A stretch of DNA of 64,000 nt from assembly GCA_965247225.1 (NCBI GenBank), contig CBDFGT010000039.1, forward strand, positions 1 to 64,000, in the 5' to 3' direction. Position 1 is the first letter of the stretch; every line of letters begins with the position of its first letter. The position numbers and the translations under genes were made by a program. Source of the stretch: CBDFGT01 sp965247225 (GTDB taxonomy: Bacteria; Pseudomonadota; Alphaproteobacteria; Rhizobiales; Rhizobiaceae). The notes under the pieces were generated by a model. The model was not told the DNA's origin. It searched no databases and saw only the letters and a program-made list of their open reading frames with translations. Shown in pieces: positions 1 to 7,486 of the stretch.

Positions 1-790
1 TCGCCGCAAGGCCATGCTGGAAGACATCGCCATCCTGACCGGTGGCCAGGTGATTTCCGAAGACATCGGCATCAAGCTCGAAAACGTAACGCTCGACATG
101 CTCGGCCGTGCGAAGAAGATCTCGATCACCAAGGAAAACACCACCATCGTTGATGGCGCTGGCAAGAAGTCCGAAATCGAAGGCCGCGTTGCCCAGATCA
201 AGGCCCAGATCGAAGAAACAACCTCTGACTACGACCGTGAGAAGCTGCAGGAACGTCTGGCCAAGCTGGCCGGCGGTGTTGCCGTGATCCGCGTTGGCGG
301 TTCGACAGAAATCGAAGTCAAGGAACGCAAGGACCGTATCGACGACGCCCTGAACGCAACACGCGCTGCTGTTCAGGAAGGTATCGTTCCTGGCGGTGGT
401 ACTGCGCTTCTGCGTTGCTCGGTCAAGATCACGGCCAAGGGTGCAAACCAGGACCAGGAAGCCGGTATCAATATCGTTCGCAAAGCCCTTCAGTCGCTGG
501 TTCGCCAGATTGCTGAAAATGCAGGCGACGAAGCTTCCATCGTTGTTGGCAAGATTCTCGACAAGGACAACGACAACTGGGGCTACAATGCCCAGACCAG
601 CGAATATGGCGACATGATTGCCATGGGTATTGTTGACCCTGTCAAGGTTGTTCGCACAGCCCTGCAGAACGCGGCCTCTGTTGCTTCCCTGCTGATCACC
701 ACCGAAGCCATGATTGCCGAACTTCCGAAGAAGGAATCGGCTGGCGGCGGCGGTATGCCTGACATGGGCGGCATGGGCGGCATGATGTGA
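1..790 (+). CDS. groEL: Chaperonin GroEL, C-terminal part (5' end outside window)
   Basis: This is the 60-kDa chaperonin subunit, which forms the double-ring ATP-dependent folding cage in the cytoplasm with GroES. The open frame enters from the left edge, so only about the last 262 residues are seen. They start in the apical domain (DRRKAMLEDIAILTGG region) and run through the intermediate and equatorial domains, with VPGGGTALL and the GDEASIVVGKI region. The protein ends in the flexible GGM-rich tail (GGMPDMGGMGGMM) that is typical of bacterial GroEL. No truncation or frameshift is visible. The 3' end has been copied in the repeat array that follows directly. groES is expected just upstream, outside the window. 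Identity is certain. Confidence 0.98.
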   Translation, partial: RRKAMLEDIAILTGGQVISEDIGIKLENVTLDMLGRAKKISITKENTTIVDGAGKKSEIEGRVAQIKAQIEETTSDYDREKLQERLAKLAGGVAVIRVGGSTEIEVKERKDRIDDALNATRAAVQEGIVPGGGTALLRCSVKITAKGANQDQEAGINIVRKALQSLVRQIAENAGDEASIVVGKILDKDNDNWGYNAQTSEYGDMIAMGIVDPVKVVRTALQNAASVASLLITTEAMIAELPKKESAGGGGMPDMGGMGGMM

Positions 791-1108
791 TATCAGTCTC
801 GTGAGCGCCCATGGTTCTGTGCTGTTTCAGGCCGGTAAACGGCCTGAAATGGCGGCATGGGTGGCATGATGTGATATCAGTCTCGTGAGCGCCCATGATT
901 CTGTGCTGTTTCAGGCCGGTAAACGGCCTGAAATGGCGGCATGGGTGGCATGATGTGATATCAGTCTCGTGAGCGCCCATGATTCTGTGCTGTTTCAGGC
1001 CGGTAAACGGCCTGAAACGACGGCATGGGTGGCATGATGTGATATCAGTCTCGTGAGCGCCCATGATTCTGTGCTGTTTCAGGCCGGTAAACGGCCTGAA
1101 ATGGCGGC
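781..1108 (+). repeat. Four tandem 84-bp repeats derived from the groEL 3' end
   Basis: Units start at 781, 865, 949 and 1033. The first three are 84 bp and the last is 76 bp. Each begins with the last groEL codons and stop (CATGATGTGA) and contains a perfect 10-bp stem-loop, TTTCAGGCCG-gtaaa-CGGCCTGAAA (first copy 825-849). Each then ends with a copy of the Gly-Gly-Met coding tail (GGCGGCATGGGTGG). The copies are nearly identical; the third carries ACGACGG instead of ATGGCGG. The array looks like repeated tandem duplication of the gene end plus its hairpin. Confidence 0.95.
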
Positions 1109-1149
1109 ATGATGTGATCTGCTGATCACTCTGAATTCCACGTCATCAA

Positions 1150-1174
1150 GGGCGGCCTTCGGGTCGCCCTTTTT
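1150..1174 (+). terminator. Rho-independent terminator after groEL
   Basis: An 8-bp stem, GGGCGGCC with GGTCGCCC (one G-T pair), closes a TTCG tetraloop and is followed by five T. It lies beyond the groEL tandem array and is the probable end of the groESL transcript. Confidence 0.85.
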
Positions 1175-1206
1175 ACTTGCAGTTCCAATGGGTCGAGGTG
1201 CACAGC

Positions 1207-1312
1207 TAAAGCGTGTTTCGATCTTTCTGATTCGCCTTCTCCGTTTTAAGTCTTTGTTTTTATGCGTGTCGTTATCGCAAAACCGCTACACACTTTTGCG
1301 CGACACGCATTA
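1207..1312 (+). repeat. Dispersed 106-bp intergenic repeat, copy 1
   Basis: It begins TAAAGCGTGTTTCGATC and contains a long internal palindrome (GCGTGTCG...CGACACGC around GCAAAACCGCTACACACTTTTGC). A second copy at 24918-25023 lies in the opposite orientation and a degenerate half at 24016-24074. Size and design recall the Bru-RS repeats of Brucella, which is inference. The stop codon of the AbiEii-like gene sits at its right edge. Confidence 0.8.
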
Positions 1313-2020
1313 GTTTGGATGGTTTTGCATAAAGGTCAGCGCCTCAAGCGCCTGACTGCACGCATTTTTACTGTAGCTCCTGCCAAAATCTGTAGGGTTT
1401 ATCTCGTCCAGCATTTCTGTCTGGAAGGCATGGCTACGGGATTCGATGCGCAACCTGACACGGGCGTAAATCTCCGGTGTCAGAAATGGTGACGCCGCCG
1501 CCTTCGCAAGCTCGTCCGGCATGGAAAGATACGTTCCCGCAAGATCAAACACGTCACGGGACTTGAATGTAGATCCACGATAATAAATCTTTTTGGCGAT
1601 GATTTCACAGGGGCGTTCCCGCCGAATGGTCCGTCCAGCGATTGCGAACGGTATCGTGGAATTTTCCAGCAAGGACGAGGCCGCGAGAAAATCAATTTCG
1701 CCTGCGCCCGACACACTCAGCTTCAGATAATGCCCCGGATACTGATAGTCGGCACGGCCCGTTTCACGGTTCCAGCATATCTGCCGCGTGACCATATTGC
1801 CTACTGGAACAAGGCGTTGAATGATGGCGGCAGAATCCAGAAATGCATCAATGTCATAACTGACACGATGTTCAAGATCTATCGCAAGAGAGGTTCCGCC
1901 GCCGAATGTCCAGACCGGAGCGGGTTCGCCCTCGTAGCTAACGGAATCAATGGACTGAAGCGTGAGGTCCATCAGCCTTTGCCATTGGGACGGCAGCCAT
2001 TTCCCTGATCCATCGCGCAT
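1310..2020 (-). CDS. AbiEii/AbiGii-like nucleotidyltransferase toxin
   Basis: The protein has about 236 residues. Its N-terminal half carries the minimal nucleotidyltransferase signature WTFGGGTSLAI followed by SYDIDAFL: a GG-S/T motif and a D-x-D metal site. This is the arrangement seen in AbiEii/AbiGii toxins of abortive-infection and type IV toxin-antitoxin systems. The C-terminal half (REIIAKK/YYRGSTFKSRDVFDLA) also fits that family. I chose the ATG at 2020 because GAGG lies 9 nt upstream; ATGs at 2026 and 2041 are alternatives. The gene overlaps the end of the upstream small gene, so translation is probably coupled. The toxin target is unknown. The partner is not a recognisable AbiEi antitoxin, so a classical AbiE system cannot be claimed. 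Confidence 0.8.
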   Translation of the reverse strand: MRDGSGKWLPSQWQRLMDLTLQSIDSVSYEGEPAPVWTFGGGTSLAIDLEHRVSYDIDAFLDSAAIIQRLVPVGNMVTRQICWNRETGRADYQYPGHYLKLSVSGAGEIDFLAASSLLENSTIPFAIAGRTIRRERPCEIIAKKIYYRGSTFKSRDVFDLAGTYLSMPDELAKAAASPFLTPEIYARVRLRIESRSHAFQTEMLDEINPTDFGRSYSKNACSQALEALTFMQNHPN

Positions 2021-2282
2021 TTTCATGATCCTCATCGACATCCCAGAACACGATTGCCCTTGACAGACCCTCGAATGAAACCGAACCTTCCACCACCATG
2101 TCCATGATAACGTCAAGCCCGGCCTCGCTGAAAAAGGCACGTACATGCGGTCGCCATTGCGTGTTTCGGGTGTCAAGACGCAAACAGGCCAGCAATGTAC
2201 TGGCGTCGATATGCACAGGCAAAGGTGCGTTGACTGTTGTCAGCGCACGCCAGATTGCTTTGCTTGTCACCGCGTTGGCCAT
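1947..2282 (-). CDS. Hypothetical protein, candidate partner of the AbiEii-like toxin
   Basis: This 111-residue protein has no family that I recognise. It starts MANAVTSKAIWRAL and contains an acidic segment near the end (FWDVDEDHENARW). There is no helix-turn-helix I can point to and no signal peptide or membrane segment. The start at 2282 has AGGG 6-7 nt upstream. It is the first gene of a two-gene unit and its 3' end overlaps the 5' end of the nucleotidyltransferase gene by about 74 bp. That order, small gene first and toxin second, is the usual layout of a toxin-antitoxin pair. A role as antitoxin or immunity factor is inference from position only. Confidence 0.6.
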   Translation of the reverse strand: MANAVTSKAIWRALTTVNAPLPVHIDASTLLACLRLDTRNTQWRPHVRAFFSEAGLDVIMDMVVEGSVSFEGLSRAIVFWDVDEDHENARWIREMAAVPMAKADGPHASVH

Positions 2283-2399
2283 CGAACACCCTGATGTTGA
2301 GCCGAAGCAGAAGCCTATCAGATATCGGACGTCAAGTGTACAGGATAAAGCGTGACGCACGCGGCTGGCCACACGCGCACACGCTTTTGGCAACGGGTC

Positions 2400-3104
2400 T
2401 TACCCCCGTGCCGGGATCGTCAAGCCCTTCTGGAAGGCCGGGCGGGCAAGGCCGCGTTCCAGCCAGGCCGATACATTGGGTGATGCGGTCAGACCGATCA
2501 TGTCGCCCACACCGTAAAAATCGCGTGCACTGCGCAGCCAGGGCAGAATGGCGATATCGGCAATCGTATAATCCTCGCCCATGATCCATGTGCGGTCGGC
2601 CAGCCGGGTCTCCAGAACCTCCACCAGACGCCTGCTCTCGTCGCGGTAGCGTTCCATCGGGCGCTTGTCCTCAAAATCCTTGCCTGCAAACTTGGTGAAG
2701 AAGCCGAGCTGGCCGAACATGGGGCCAACACCGCCCACCTGAAAGAACACCCATTGCAGGGTTTCCCAGCGTCCGGCTGCATCTGCCGGAGTGAGCTTGC
2801 CGGTCTTCTCCGCCAGATAGGCGAGGATTGCGCCGGATTCAAACAGGCCAAGCGGTTTGCCATCCGGGCCATGCGGGTCAAGAATCGCGGGGATCTTGCC
2901 ATTGGGATTGAGCGACAGGAATTCCGGCGTCTTCTGGTCGTTCGGGCCAAAATCGACAAGATGCGCCTCATAAGGCAGGCCCATTTCCTCCAGGGCAATC
3001 GTCACCTTCACGCCATTTGGGGTCGGCAAGGAATAGACCTGCAGAATATCAGGATTTTTGGGTGCCCAGCGGGCGGTAACGGGGAATTGCGAGAGATCGG
3101 TCAT
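2400..3104 (-). CDS. Glutathione S-transferase, YfcG/Ure2p-like
   Basis: A cytoplasmic glutathione-dependent enzyme of 234 residues. The N-terminal thioredoxin-fold domain (about 20-105) includes the TPNGVKVTIALEE helix region, NPNGKIPAI with the cis-proline, and the glutathione gamma-Glu binding FESGAIL. The all-helical C-terminal domain contains GEDYTIADIAILPW, the N-capping motif of GSTs. The TPNGxK segment and the length match the YfcG/YghU nu-class group, which act as disulfide-bond oxidoreductases or peroxidases. The start at 3104 has GGAG 7 nt upstream; an in-frame ATG at 3173 would add 23 poorly fitting residues. The gene is divergent from doxX, with a shared upstream region carrying a clear inverted repeat. 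Confidence 0.9.
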   Translation of the reverse strand: MTDLSQFPVTARWAPKNPDILQVYSLPTPNGVKVTIALEEMGLPYEAHLVDFGPNDQKTPEFLSLNPNGKIPAILDPHGPDGKPLGLFESGAILAYLAEKTGKLTPADAAGRWETLQWVFFQVGGVGPMFGQLGFFTKFAGKDFEDKRPMERYRDESRRLVEVLETRLADRTWIMGEDYTIADIAILPWLRSARDFYGVGDMIGLTASPNVSAWLERGLARPAFQKGLTIPARG

Positions 3105-3224
3105 GCGAGGCTCCGGTATGTGTTCGATGATGGCAGAAATGAGAAGCAACAGCCGTGAATACAAGCCCGACACTTTAACAAATTCCGTTGAGCCTTGTAT
3201 TCACGTTTTTTTGATACTCAAACA

Positions 3225-3251
3225 GTGAACAATCTGTTGCATTATGTTCAC
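3225..3251. promoter_or_regulatory. Inverted repeat between the GST gene and doxX, candidate operator
   Basis: GTGAACA (3225-3231) and TGTTCAC (3245-3251) form a perfect 7-bp inverted repeat with 13 bp between the arms, about two helical turns centre to centre. It lies about 60 bp before doxX and 120 bp before the GST start. Such spacing suits a dimeric regulator binding a divergent promoter. No regulator gene is adjacent. Confidence 0.5.
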
Positions 3252-3313
3252 TTTTCGGTGCGGCAAATTTGTGCGATGTAGCGCCATTCCCGTCACACAC
3301 TGAGGTTTTGCAA

Positions 3314-3739
3314 ATGCCAAACGCTATTCTCATTCTCATCGCCCGTATTCTTCTCTCCTTCATCTTCATCCTGTCCGGTTTCGGCAAACTGGCTGACCCG
3401 GCCTCAACTGCCGGGATGATCGCCGGTGCCGGCATGCCTGCCGCCACATTGCTGGCCTATGCCGCCGGTGTGTTTGAACTGGTTGCCGGTCTTGCCGTTC
3501 TCGCTGGTTTTCAGGTTCGCATCGCTGGCTGGCTGCTGGCCGCCTTCTGTGTGTTCACCGGTATCGTCTTCCATGGCGGCACGATCAACATGCCTGACTT
3601 CCCGGCTGCGGCCAATGGCTGGATCAACACCCTGAACCAGATCATGATTATGAAGAACATCACACTGGCCGGTGCCTATATCCTGCTGGCAACTGCCGGT
3701 GCCGGTTCGCTGTCGGTTGACGCGCGTCTGGCAAGGTAA
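3314..3739 (+). CDS. DoxX family membrane protein
   Basis: This 141-residue integral membrane protein has four predicted hydrophobic helices (about 5-25, 45-75, 80-95 and 115-135). It carries the DoxX features ILSGFGKLADP near the start and AGVFELVAGLAVLAGF in the second helix. Family members such as MhqP/CatD/YphA/DoxX act in respiratory or oxidative and thiol stress, but no exact reaction is established here. The ATG at 3314 is preceded by GAGG; the upstream in-frame ATG at 3269 would add a non-hydrophobic leader. The gene is divergent from a glutathione S-transferase, which fits a shared response to electrophiles (inference). Confidence 0.88.
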   Translation: MPNAILILIARILLSFIFILSGFGKLADPASTAGMIAGAGMPAATLLAYAAGVFELVAGLAVLAGFQVRIAGWLLAAFCVFTGIVFHGGTINMPDFPAAANGWINTLNQIMIMKNITLAGAYILLATAGAGSLSVDARLAR

Positions 3740-3764
3740 GTTTTAAGCGTTTTTGATATGACGA

Positions 3765-3799
3765 AACCCGCCGGAGCAATCCGGCGGGTTATTTTGTTT
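3765..3799 (+). terminator. Terminator between doxX and hisG
   Basis: An 11-bp perfect stem, AACCCGCCGGA with TCCGGCGGGTT, closes on GCAA and is followed by ATTTTGTTT. It ends the doxX transcript. The convergent hisZG transcript approaches from the other side. Confidence 0.85.
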
Positions 3800-3808
3800 A
3801 TGAAAAGA

Positions 3809-3839
3809 CCCCTCCCCACAAGGGGAGGGTTGGGGAGGA
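3809..3839. repeat. GC-rich palindromic repeat CCCCTCCCC/GGGGAGGG, copy A
   Basis: CCCTCCCC-acaa-GGGGAGGG is followed by TTGGGGAGG. The same unit recurs twice between hisZ and hisS (5704-5842). It resembles the small REP-like palindromes common between genes in this order. Confidence 0.7.
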
Positions 3840-3859
3840 GTTTAAAACCTGCTGTGAAT

Positions 3860-4555
3860 TTACAACGCGCCCTGCACAGCCCTGATGATCTCTGTCACCA
3901 CAGCATCACTCTCATGTTCGGGCTTTCTTGCACGCACCAGACAGGCCTGCGATTTCAGAATAATGCCATCGTCCAGAATCTTGAGGTGGTTGGCCTTCAG
4001 GGTTGAGCCTGTTGTGGTAATGTCGACGATGATATCGGCGGAGCCTGCTGCCGGTGCGCCTTCCGTGGCGCCCAGGCTTTCGACGATGCGATAGAGCTGT
4101 ATGCCATGAAGGCTGGAGAAAAATTGCTGGGTGAGACGCCAGTATTTGGTGGCAATCGCCAGCCTGCGGCCATGACGGGCGCGAAAATCGGCTGCGACAT
4201 CGCCGAGATCGGCCATGCTGTCCACATCGGCCCAGATTTCCGGCACCGCGACCACGACATCGGCATGGCCGAAGCCCAGACGGGCACAAAATTCGATACG
4301 GGCATCGCCATCCGCCCATTCCTCGCGCACCAGATCTTCCCCTGTGACGCCGAAATCGACCGAGCCGTTGCCGACTTCGCGGGCAATTTCCGAGGCTGAG
4401 AGAAAGGCAATCTCGATATCATCGCGCCCTTCGATGCGGCCACGATAGGAGCGGTCATTGCCAACGGCAACAATGTTCAACCCGGCGCGGGAGAAAATCA
4501 CCGAGGCATCGTCTTTCATGCGGCCCTTGGAGGGAAGTGCAATGGTGATCGTCAT
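3860..4555 (-). CDS. hisG: ATP phosphoribosyltransferase catalytic subunit HisG (short form)
   Basis: This enzyme makes phosphoribosyl-ATP from ATP and PRPP, the first committed step of histidine biosynthesis. At 231 residues it is the short HisG form, which lacks the C-terminal regulatory ACT-like domain and needs HisZ for activity and histidine feedback. Visible family segments are IALPSKGRM at the N-terminus, the VDFGVTGEDL region, LAIATKYWRLT, and the PRPP-binding loop DIIVDITTTGSTLKAN. It overlaps the upstream hisZ by 4 bp (ATGA at 4552-4555), so the two are translationally coupled. It is convergent with doxX across a terminator. Identity is secure. Confidence 0.97.
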   Translation of the reverse strand: MTITIALPSKGRMKDDASVIFSRAGLNIVAVGNDRSYRGRIEGRDDIEIAFLSASEIAREVGNGSVDFGVTGEDLVREEWADGDARIEFCARLGFGHADVVVAVPEIWADVDSMADLGDVAADFRARHGRRLAIATKYWRLTQQFFSSLHGIQLYRIVESLGATEGAPAAGSADIIVDITTTGSTLKANHLKILDDGIILKSQACLVRARKPEHESDAVVTEIIRAVQGAL

Positions 4556-5673
4556 GGCCTGGCCCTCAGGCTTTCGATGCGGTCGAGCCAGAGCGCGAAA
4601 CCGACAGCAGGAATATGGACGCTGGCCCCCAGAAGCGTCATCAGCCGGTCAAACCGGCCACCTCCGGCCAGAACCCGGGTCTGGCCCTCTGCCGTGATCT
4701 CAAAGACCAGACCGGTATAGTAATCCAGCGGACGACCAAAGGCGGCGCGGTAGCTGATCTGCCGCAGATCCGCGCCTGCATTTTGAAGGGCGGCAACACG
4801 GGAATCAAAGCGCGACATTGCCCCGTCGAGTGTGATGCCGGCAGCATCGGCAAAGTTTGAAAGCGCTGCCGGTGCCTCGCCCAAAGGCACATTGAGTGCC
4901 AGAAAATGCTCCAGCGTGGCAAGGGTTTTGGCGTCGAGCCGGGTTTGCGCCAGTGCCAGCTTTTCCTTGAGCCGCCGGGCAATTTCACGCGGGGTGCGGC
5001 TGGCATTGGTGGAATAGCCGGTGGCCTGCATGGTTGCATCCAGATGCGCCACCAGCGCGGCATCATCCCCTGCGGCAACAAGGCCGGAAAGGGTTGCATC
5101 CAGGACAGGCGGGGCTGGCGGATGGGCCAGCCGCTGCAACAGGGCTTTCAGCTGTTCCATATTGCCGAAAGCATGGATCAGCCGCTTCTGCCAGCCGACC
5201 GGCAGGCCCAGCGCCTGAACCACGGCCTCAAAGACCGACTGGTCACCGATGGTGACGCCGAGCGATTGTCCCGGCAGGATCACGGCCAGCGCCGCCATGG
5301 CATCACCTATCGCGCGGGCATCGGCGGCGGCCACATTGCTATCGCCCAGATCCTCAATGCCCGCCTGATAAAACTCATTGGCCCCTTCGCGGCGCTGGCG
5401 AAACACCTGCCCCAGATAGGAATAGCGCTGCGGCGTGCCGGTGGCTGTTTCAATATGGCGCAGACAGACCGGAATGGTAAATTCCGGGCGCAGGCACAGG
5501 CTCTCTCCGGTTTCGCTTTCCGTGAGGAAAATGCGGCGGCGCAGGTCTTCCCCGGCCATATCCAGAAACGGACCGGCAGGCTGGATAACCGGCGTGTCGA
5601 CATGCAGGGTTCCCCTTGCCTGCATGAGGGCAACCAGTTCGGCAGCGAAGGATGGAAGCGATATCAGGGACAT
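4552..5673 (-). CDS. hisZ: ATP phosphoribosyltransferase regulatory subunit HisZ
   Basis: This HisRS-like paralog does not charge tRNA; it pairs with short HisG and confers histidine-sensitive regulation. The 373 residues contain class II synthetase-like motifs: motif 2-like LRPEFTIPVCLRH and YLGQVFRQRREGANEFYQAGIE, and the HisA-like and motif 3 segments RQISYRAAFGRPLDYYTGLVFE and LAGGGRFDRL. It lacks the HisRS anticodon-binding domain, as expected. The start at 5673 (MSLISLP) follows a region of GC-rich repeats. It is the first gene of a hisZ-hisG pair, with hisS upstream on the same strand, an order shared with Brucella relatives (knowledge, not searched). Confidence 0.95.
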   Translation of the reverse strand: MSLISLPSFAAELVALMQARGTLHVDTPVIQPAGPFLDMAGEDLRRRIFLTESETGESLCLRPEFTIPVCLRHIETATGTPQRYSYLGQVFRQRREGANEFYQAGIEDLGDSNVAAADARAIGDAMAALAVILPGQSLGVTIGDQSVFEAVVQALGLPVGWQKRLIHAFGNMEQLKALLQRLAHPPAPPVLDATLSGLVAAGDDAALVAHLDATMQATGYSTNASRTPREIARRLKEKLALAQTRLDAKTLATLEHFLALNVPLGEAPAALSNFADAAGITLDGAMSRFDSRVAALQNAGADLRQISYRAAFGRPLDYYTGLVFEITAEGQTRVLAGGGRFDRLMTLLGASVHIPAVGFALWLDRIESLRARP

Positions 5674-5703
5674 GCAACGCTACCTTTTTTCCAAGAGAAA
5701 AAA

Positions 5704-5842
5704 GACCCCTCCCCAACCCTCCCCACAAGGGGGAGGGAGCCAACCCGGACCGTCGCCAGCGCCAGGATGACAGGAACAAAACGCAAGTTTGCAACGCGCG
5801 CGCAAGAGCCCCCTCCCCCTTGTGGGGAGGGCTGGGGAGGGG
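5704..5842. repeat. Pair of inverted GC-rich palindromic repeats between hisS and hisZ
   Basis: Copy B (5704-5736) reads CCCCTCCCCAACCCTCCCC-acaa-GGGGGAGGG. Copy C (5809-5842) is its reverse complement with few changes (CCCCCTCCCCCTTGTGGGGAGGGCTGGGGAGGGG, read in parts). They flank about 75 bp. Together they could fold into one large hairpin within the hisS-hisZ transcript. Copy A lies at 3809-3839. Confidence 0.75.
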
Positions 5843-5866
5843 TTTTGTTTTGAAATAACGCCATTA

Positions 5867-7399
5867 CTAAACCCGTAGCCGGTCTTGCGCCTGATCGGCC
5901 AGCATTTTTTGCACAGCCTCCACCAGATCGGCTTCCTTCACCGTGATCTGCGCTGCCCGCGCCTCGCGCCAGGCGACATTGTCAGTGATCTCGCCGGACA
6001 TGCGCTTGCCCTCGATCAGATCCTTGATCTGCACCTCGCCGTTTGCCCGCTCGTCTCCGCCCTGAATAATGGCAATGGGCGAGCCGCGACGGTCGGCATA
6101 TTTCAGCTGGTTGCCGAAATTCTTCGGATTGCCCTGATACATTTCAGCCCGCACACCGGCCTTTCGCAGCTTCTGCACAAATTGCTGGTATTTGCCCAAA
6201 GCCTCTGTGTCACGATCCATCACGCAGACGACAACCGGTGCCAGAACCGCATCCTGACCGAGCTTGCCGAGGTTTTTGAGCGCCGTCATCAGCCGCGAAA
6301 CGCCAATGGAAAAGCCGGTGGCAGGCACAGGCTGGCCCATGAAGCGCGACACCAGACCATCGTAACGGCCACCGCCACCGACAGAGCCGAACACAACCTT
6401 TTCACCCTTTTCATTGGTAACAGCGAAGGTCAGTTCCGCCTCAAACACCGGGCCGGTATAATATTCAAGGCCACGGACGCAAGAAGGGTCAATTTTGATA
6501 CGGCCATCATTATAGCCTGCTTGAGTGATCAGCGTCTCAATCAACTTCAACTCAGCAAAGCCATCTCTTGCCGCCGCGCTTTCTTCCATACGTGCGTTCA
6601 GCTCGGCTATCCTTGTGGAACCTGCCCCGGCCGCGACAAATGGTTGGTTCATGACCACAGCGATAACAAACTCAGCCGTCTCCGCATCCAGCCCCGCACC
6701 CTTGGTAAAATCACCCGATTCGTCCTTGCGACCGACACCCAGCAGCAGTTTGACACCTTCCGGGCCAAACTTGTCCAGCTTGTCGATGGCGCGCAGCACG
6801 GTGAGCTTCTGGCCAGCATCCGTAACACCGGCAGCTTCCATTACGCCATCCAGAACCTTGCGGTTATTCACCCTGATCACATAATCCCCACGCGCAATGC
6901 CCAAAGCTTCCATCGTGTCGGCCATCATCATGCACATTTCGGCATCGGCCTGCACACCGGCAGCGCCCACCGTATCGGCATCAAACTGCATGAACTGGCG
7001 GAAACGGCCCGGACCCGGCTTTTCATTGCGGAAGACATAGCCGGCGCGATAGGTGCGGTAGGGCAGCTGAATTTGATTGAAATTTTCCGCCACATGCCGG
7101 GCCAGCGGCGCGGTCAGGTCATAGCGCAGGCTCATCCACTGCTCGTCTTCATCCTGCAGCGAAAACACGCCTTCGTTCGGCCGGTCGCTGTCGGGCAGGA
7201 ACTTGCCCAGCGCATCGGTGTATTCAAACATCGGGGTCTCGACCGGATCAAAACCATAAAGCTCGTAAACGCCGCGGATTTTCTCCATCATCACATTGGC
7301 AGCGCGGATATCATGGGCCTCGCGGTCGACAAAGCCGCGCGGCAGGCGGGCCTTGGGCTTGAAGGTCTTCTTGGATGTGTTGTCTTTGTGCTCGGCCAT
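5867..7399 (-). CDS. hisS: Histidyl-tRNA synthetase HisRS
   Basis: A class II aminoacyl-tRNA synthetase that attaches histidine to tRNA-His in the cytoplasm. The 510 residues include motif 1 (near EKIRGVYELYGFDPVETPMFE), motif 2 (YRAGYVFRNEKPGPGRFRQF), the histidine motifs RGLEYYTGPVFE and GGGGRYDGL, motif 3 (VPATGFSIGVSRL) and a C-terminal anticodon-binding domain starting near APVVVCVMD. I chose the ATG at 7399 because the protein begins MAEHKDNTSKK and the upstream extension to 7459 looks non-coding. It lies 193 bp upstream of hisZ on the same strand. The long antisense frame over this gene is a shadow. Confidence 0.97.
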   Translation of the reverse strand: MAEHKDNTSKKTFKPKARLPRGFVDREAHDIRAANVMMEKIRGVYELYGFDPVETPMFEYTDALGKFLPDSDRPNEGVFSLQDEDEQWMSLRYDLTAPLARHVAENFNQIQLPYRTYRAGYVFRNEKPGPGRFRQFMQFDADTVGAAGVQADAEMCMMMADTMEALGIARGDYVIRVNNRKVLDGVMEAAGVTDAGQKLTVLRAIDKLDKFGPEGVKLLLGVGRKDESGDFTKGAGLDAETAEFVIAVVMNQPFVAAGAGSTRIAELNARMEESAAARDGFAELKLIETLITQAGYNDGRIKIDPSCVRGLEYYTGPVFEAELTFAVTNEKGEKVVFGSVGGGGRYDGLVSRFMGQPVPATGFSIGVSRLMTALKNLGKLGQDAVLAPVVVCVMDRDTEALGKYQQFVQKLRKAGVRAEMYQGNPKNFGNQLKYADRRGSPIAIIQGGDERANGEVQIKDLIEGKRMSGEITDNVAWREARAAQITVKEADLVEAVQKMLADQAQDRLRV

Positions 7400-7486
7400 G
7401 CTGTCGGTCCCTTGTCTTTGCCGGTTTCCTAGCGGATCAGGGCGTTTGAGGCAAGACAAAGGAGAGGACGATCGGGCAATGCCGCT

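Noticed and set aside
696..1064. Minus-strand open frame of 122 codons over the groEL repeat array
   Set aside because: It is produced by the 84-bp repeat being a multiple of three; it overlaps groEL antisense, with repeating peptide and no family match.
1262..1492. 76-codon plus-strand frame starting in the 106-bp repeat
   Set aside because: It overlaps the AbiEii-like gene antisense and starts in repeat DNA.
5704..5842. Possible CRISPR-like array from the GC-rich repeats
   Set aside because: Only two units in opposite orientation, no regular spacers and no cas genes.
5885..7432. 515-codon plus-strand frame antisense to hisS
   Set aside because: hisS on the other strand is fully convincing; the antisense frame is His/Leu/Gly-rich with no domain.
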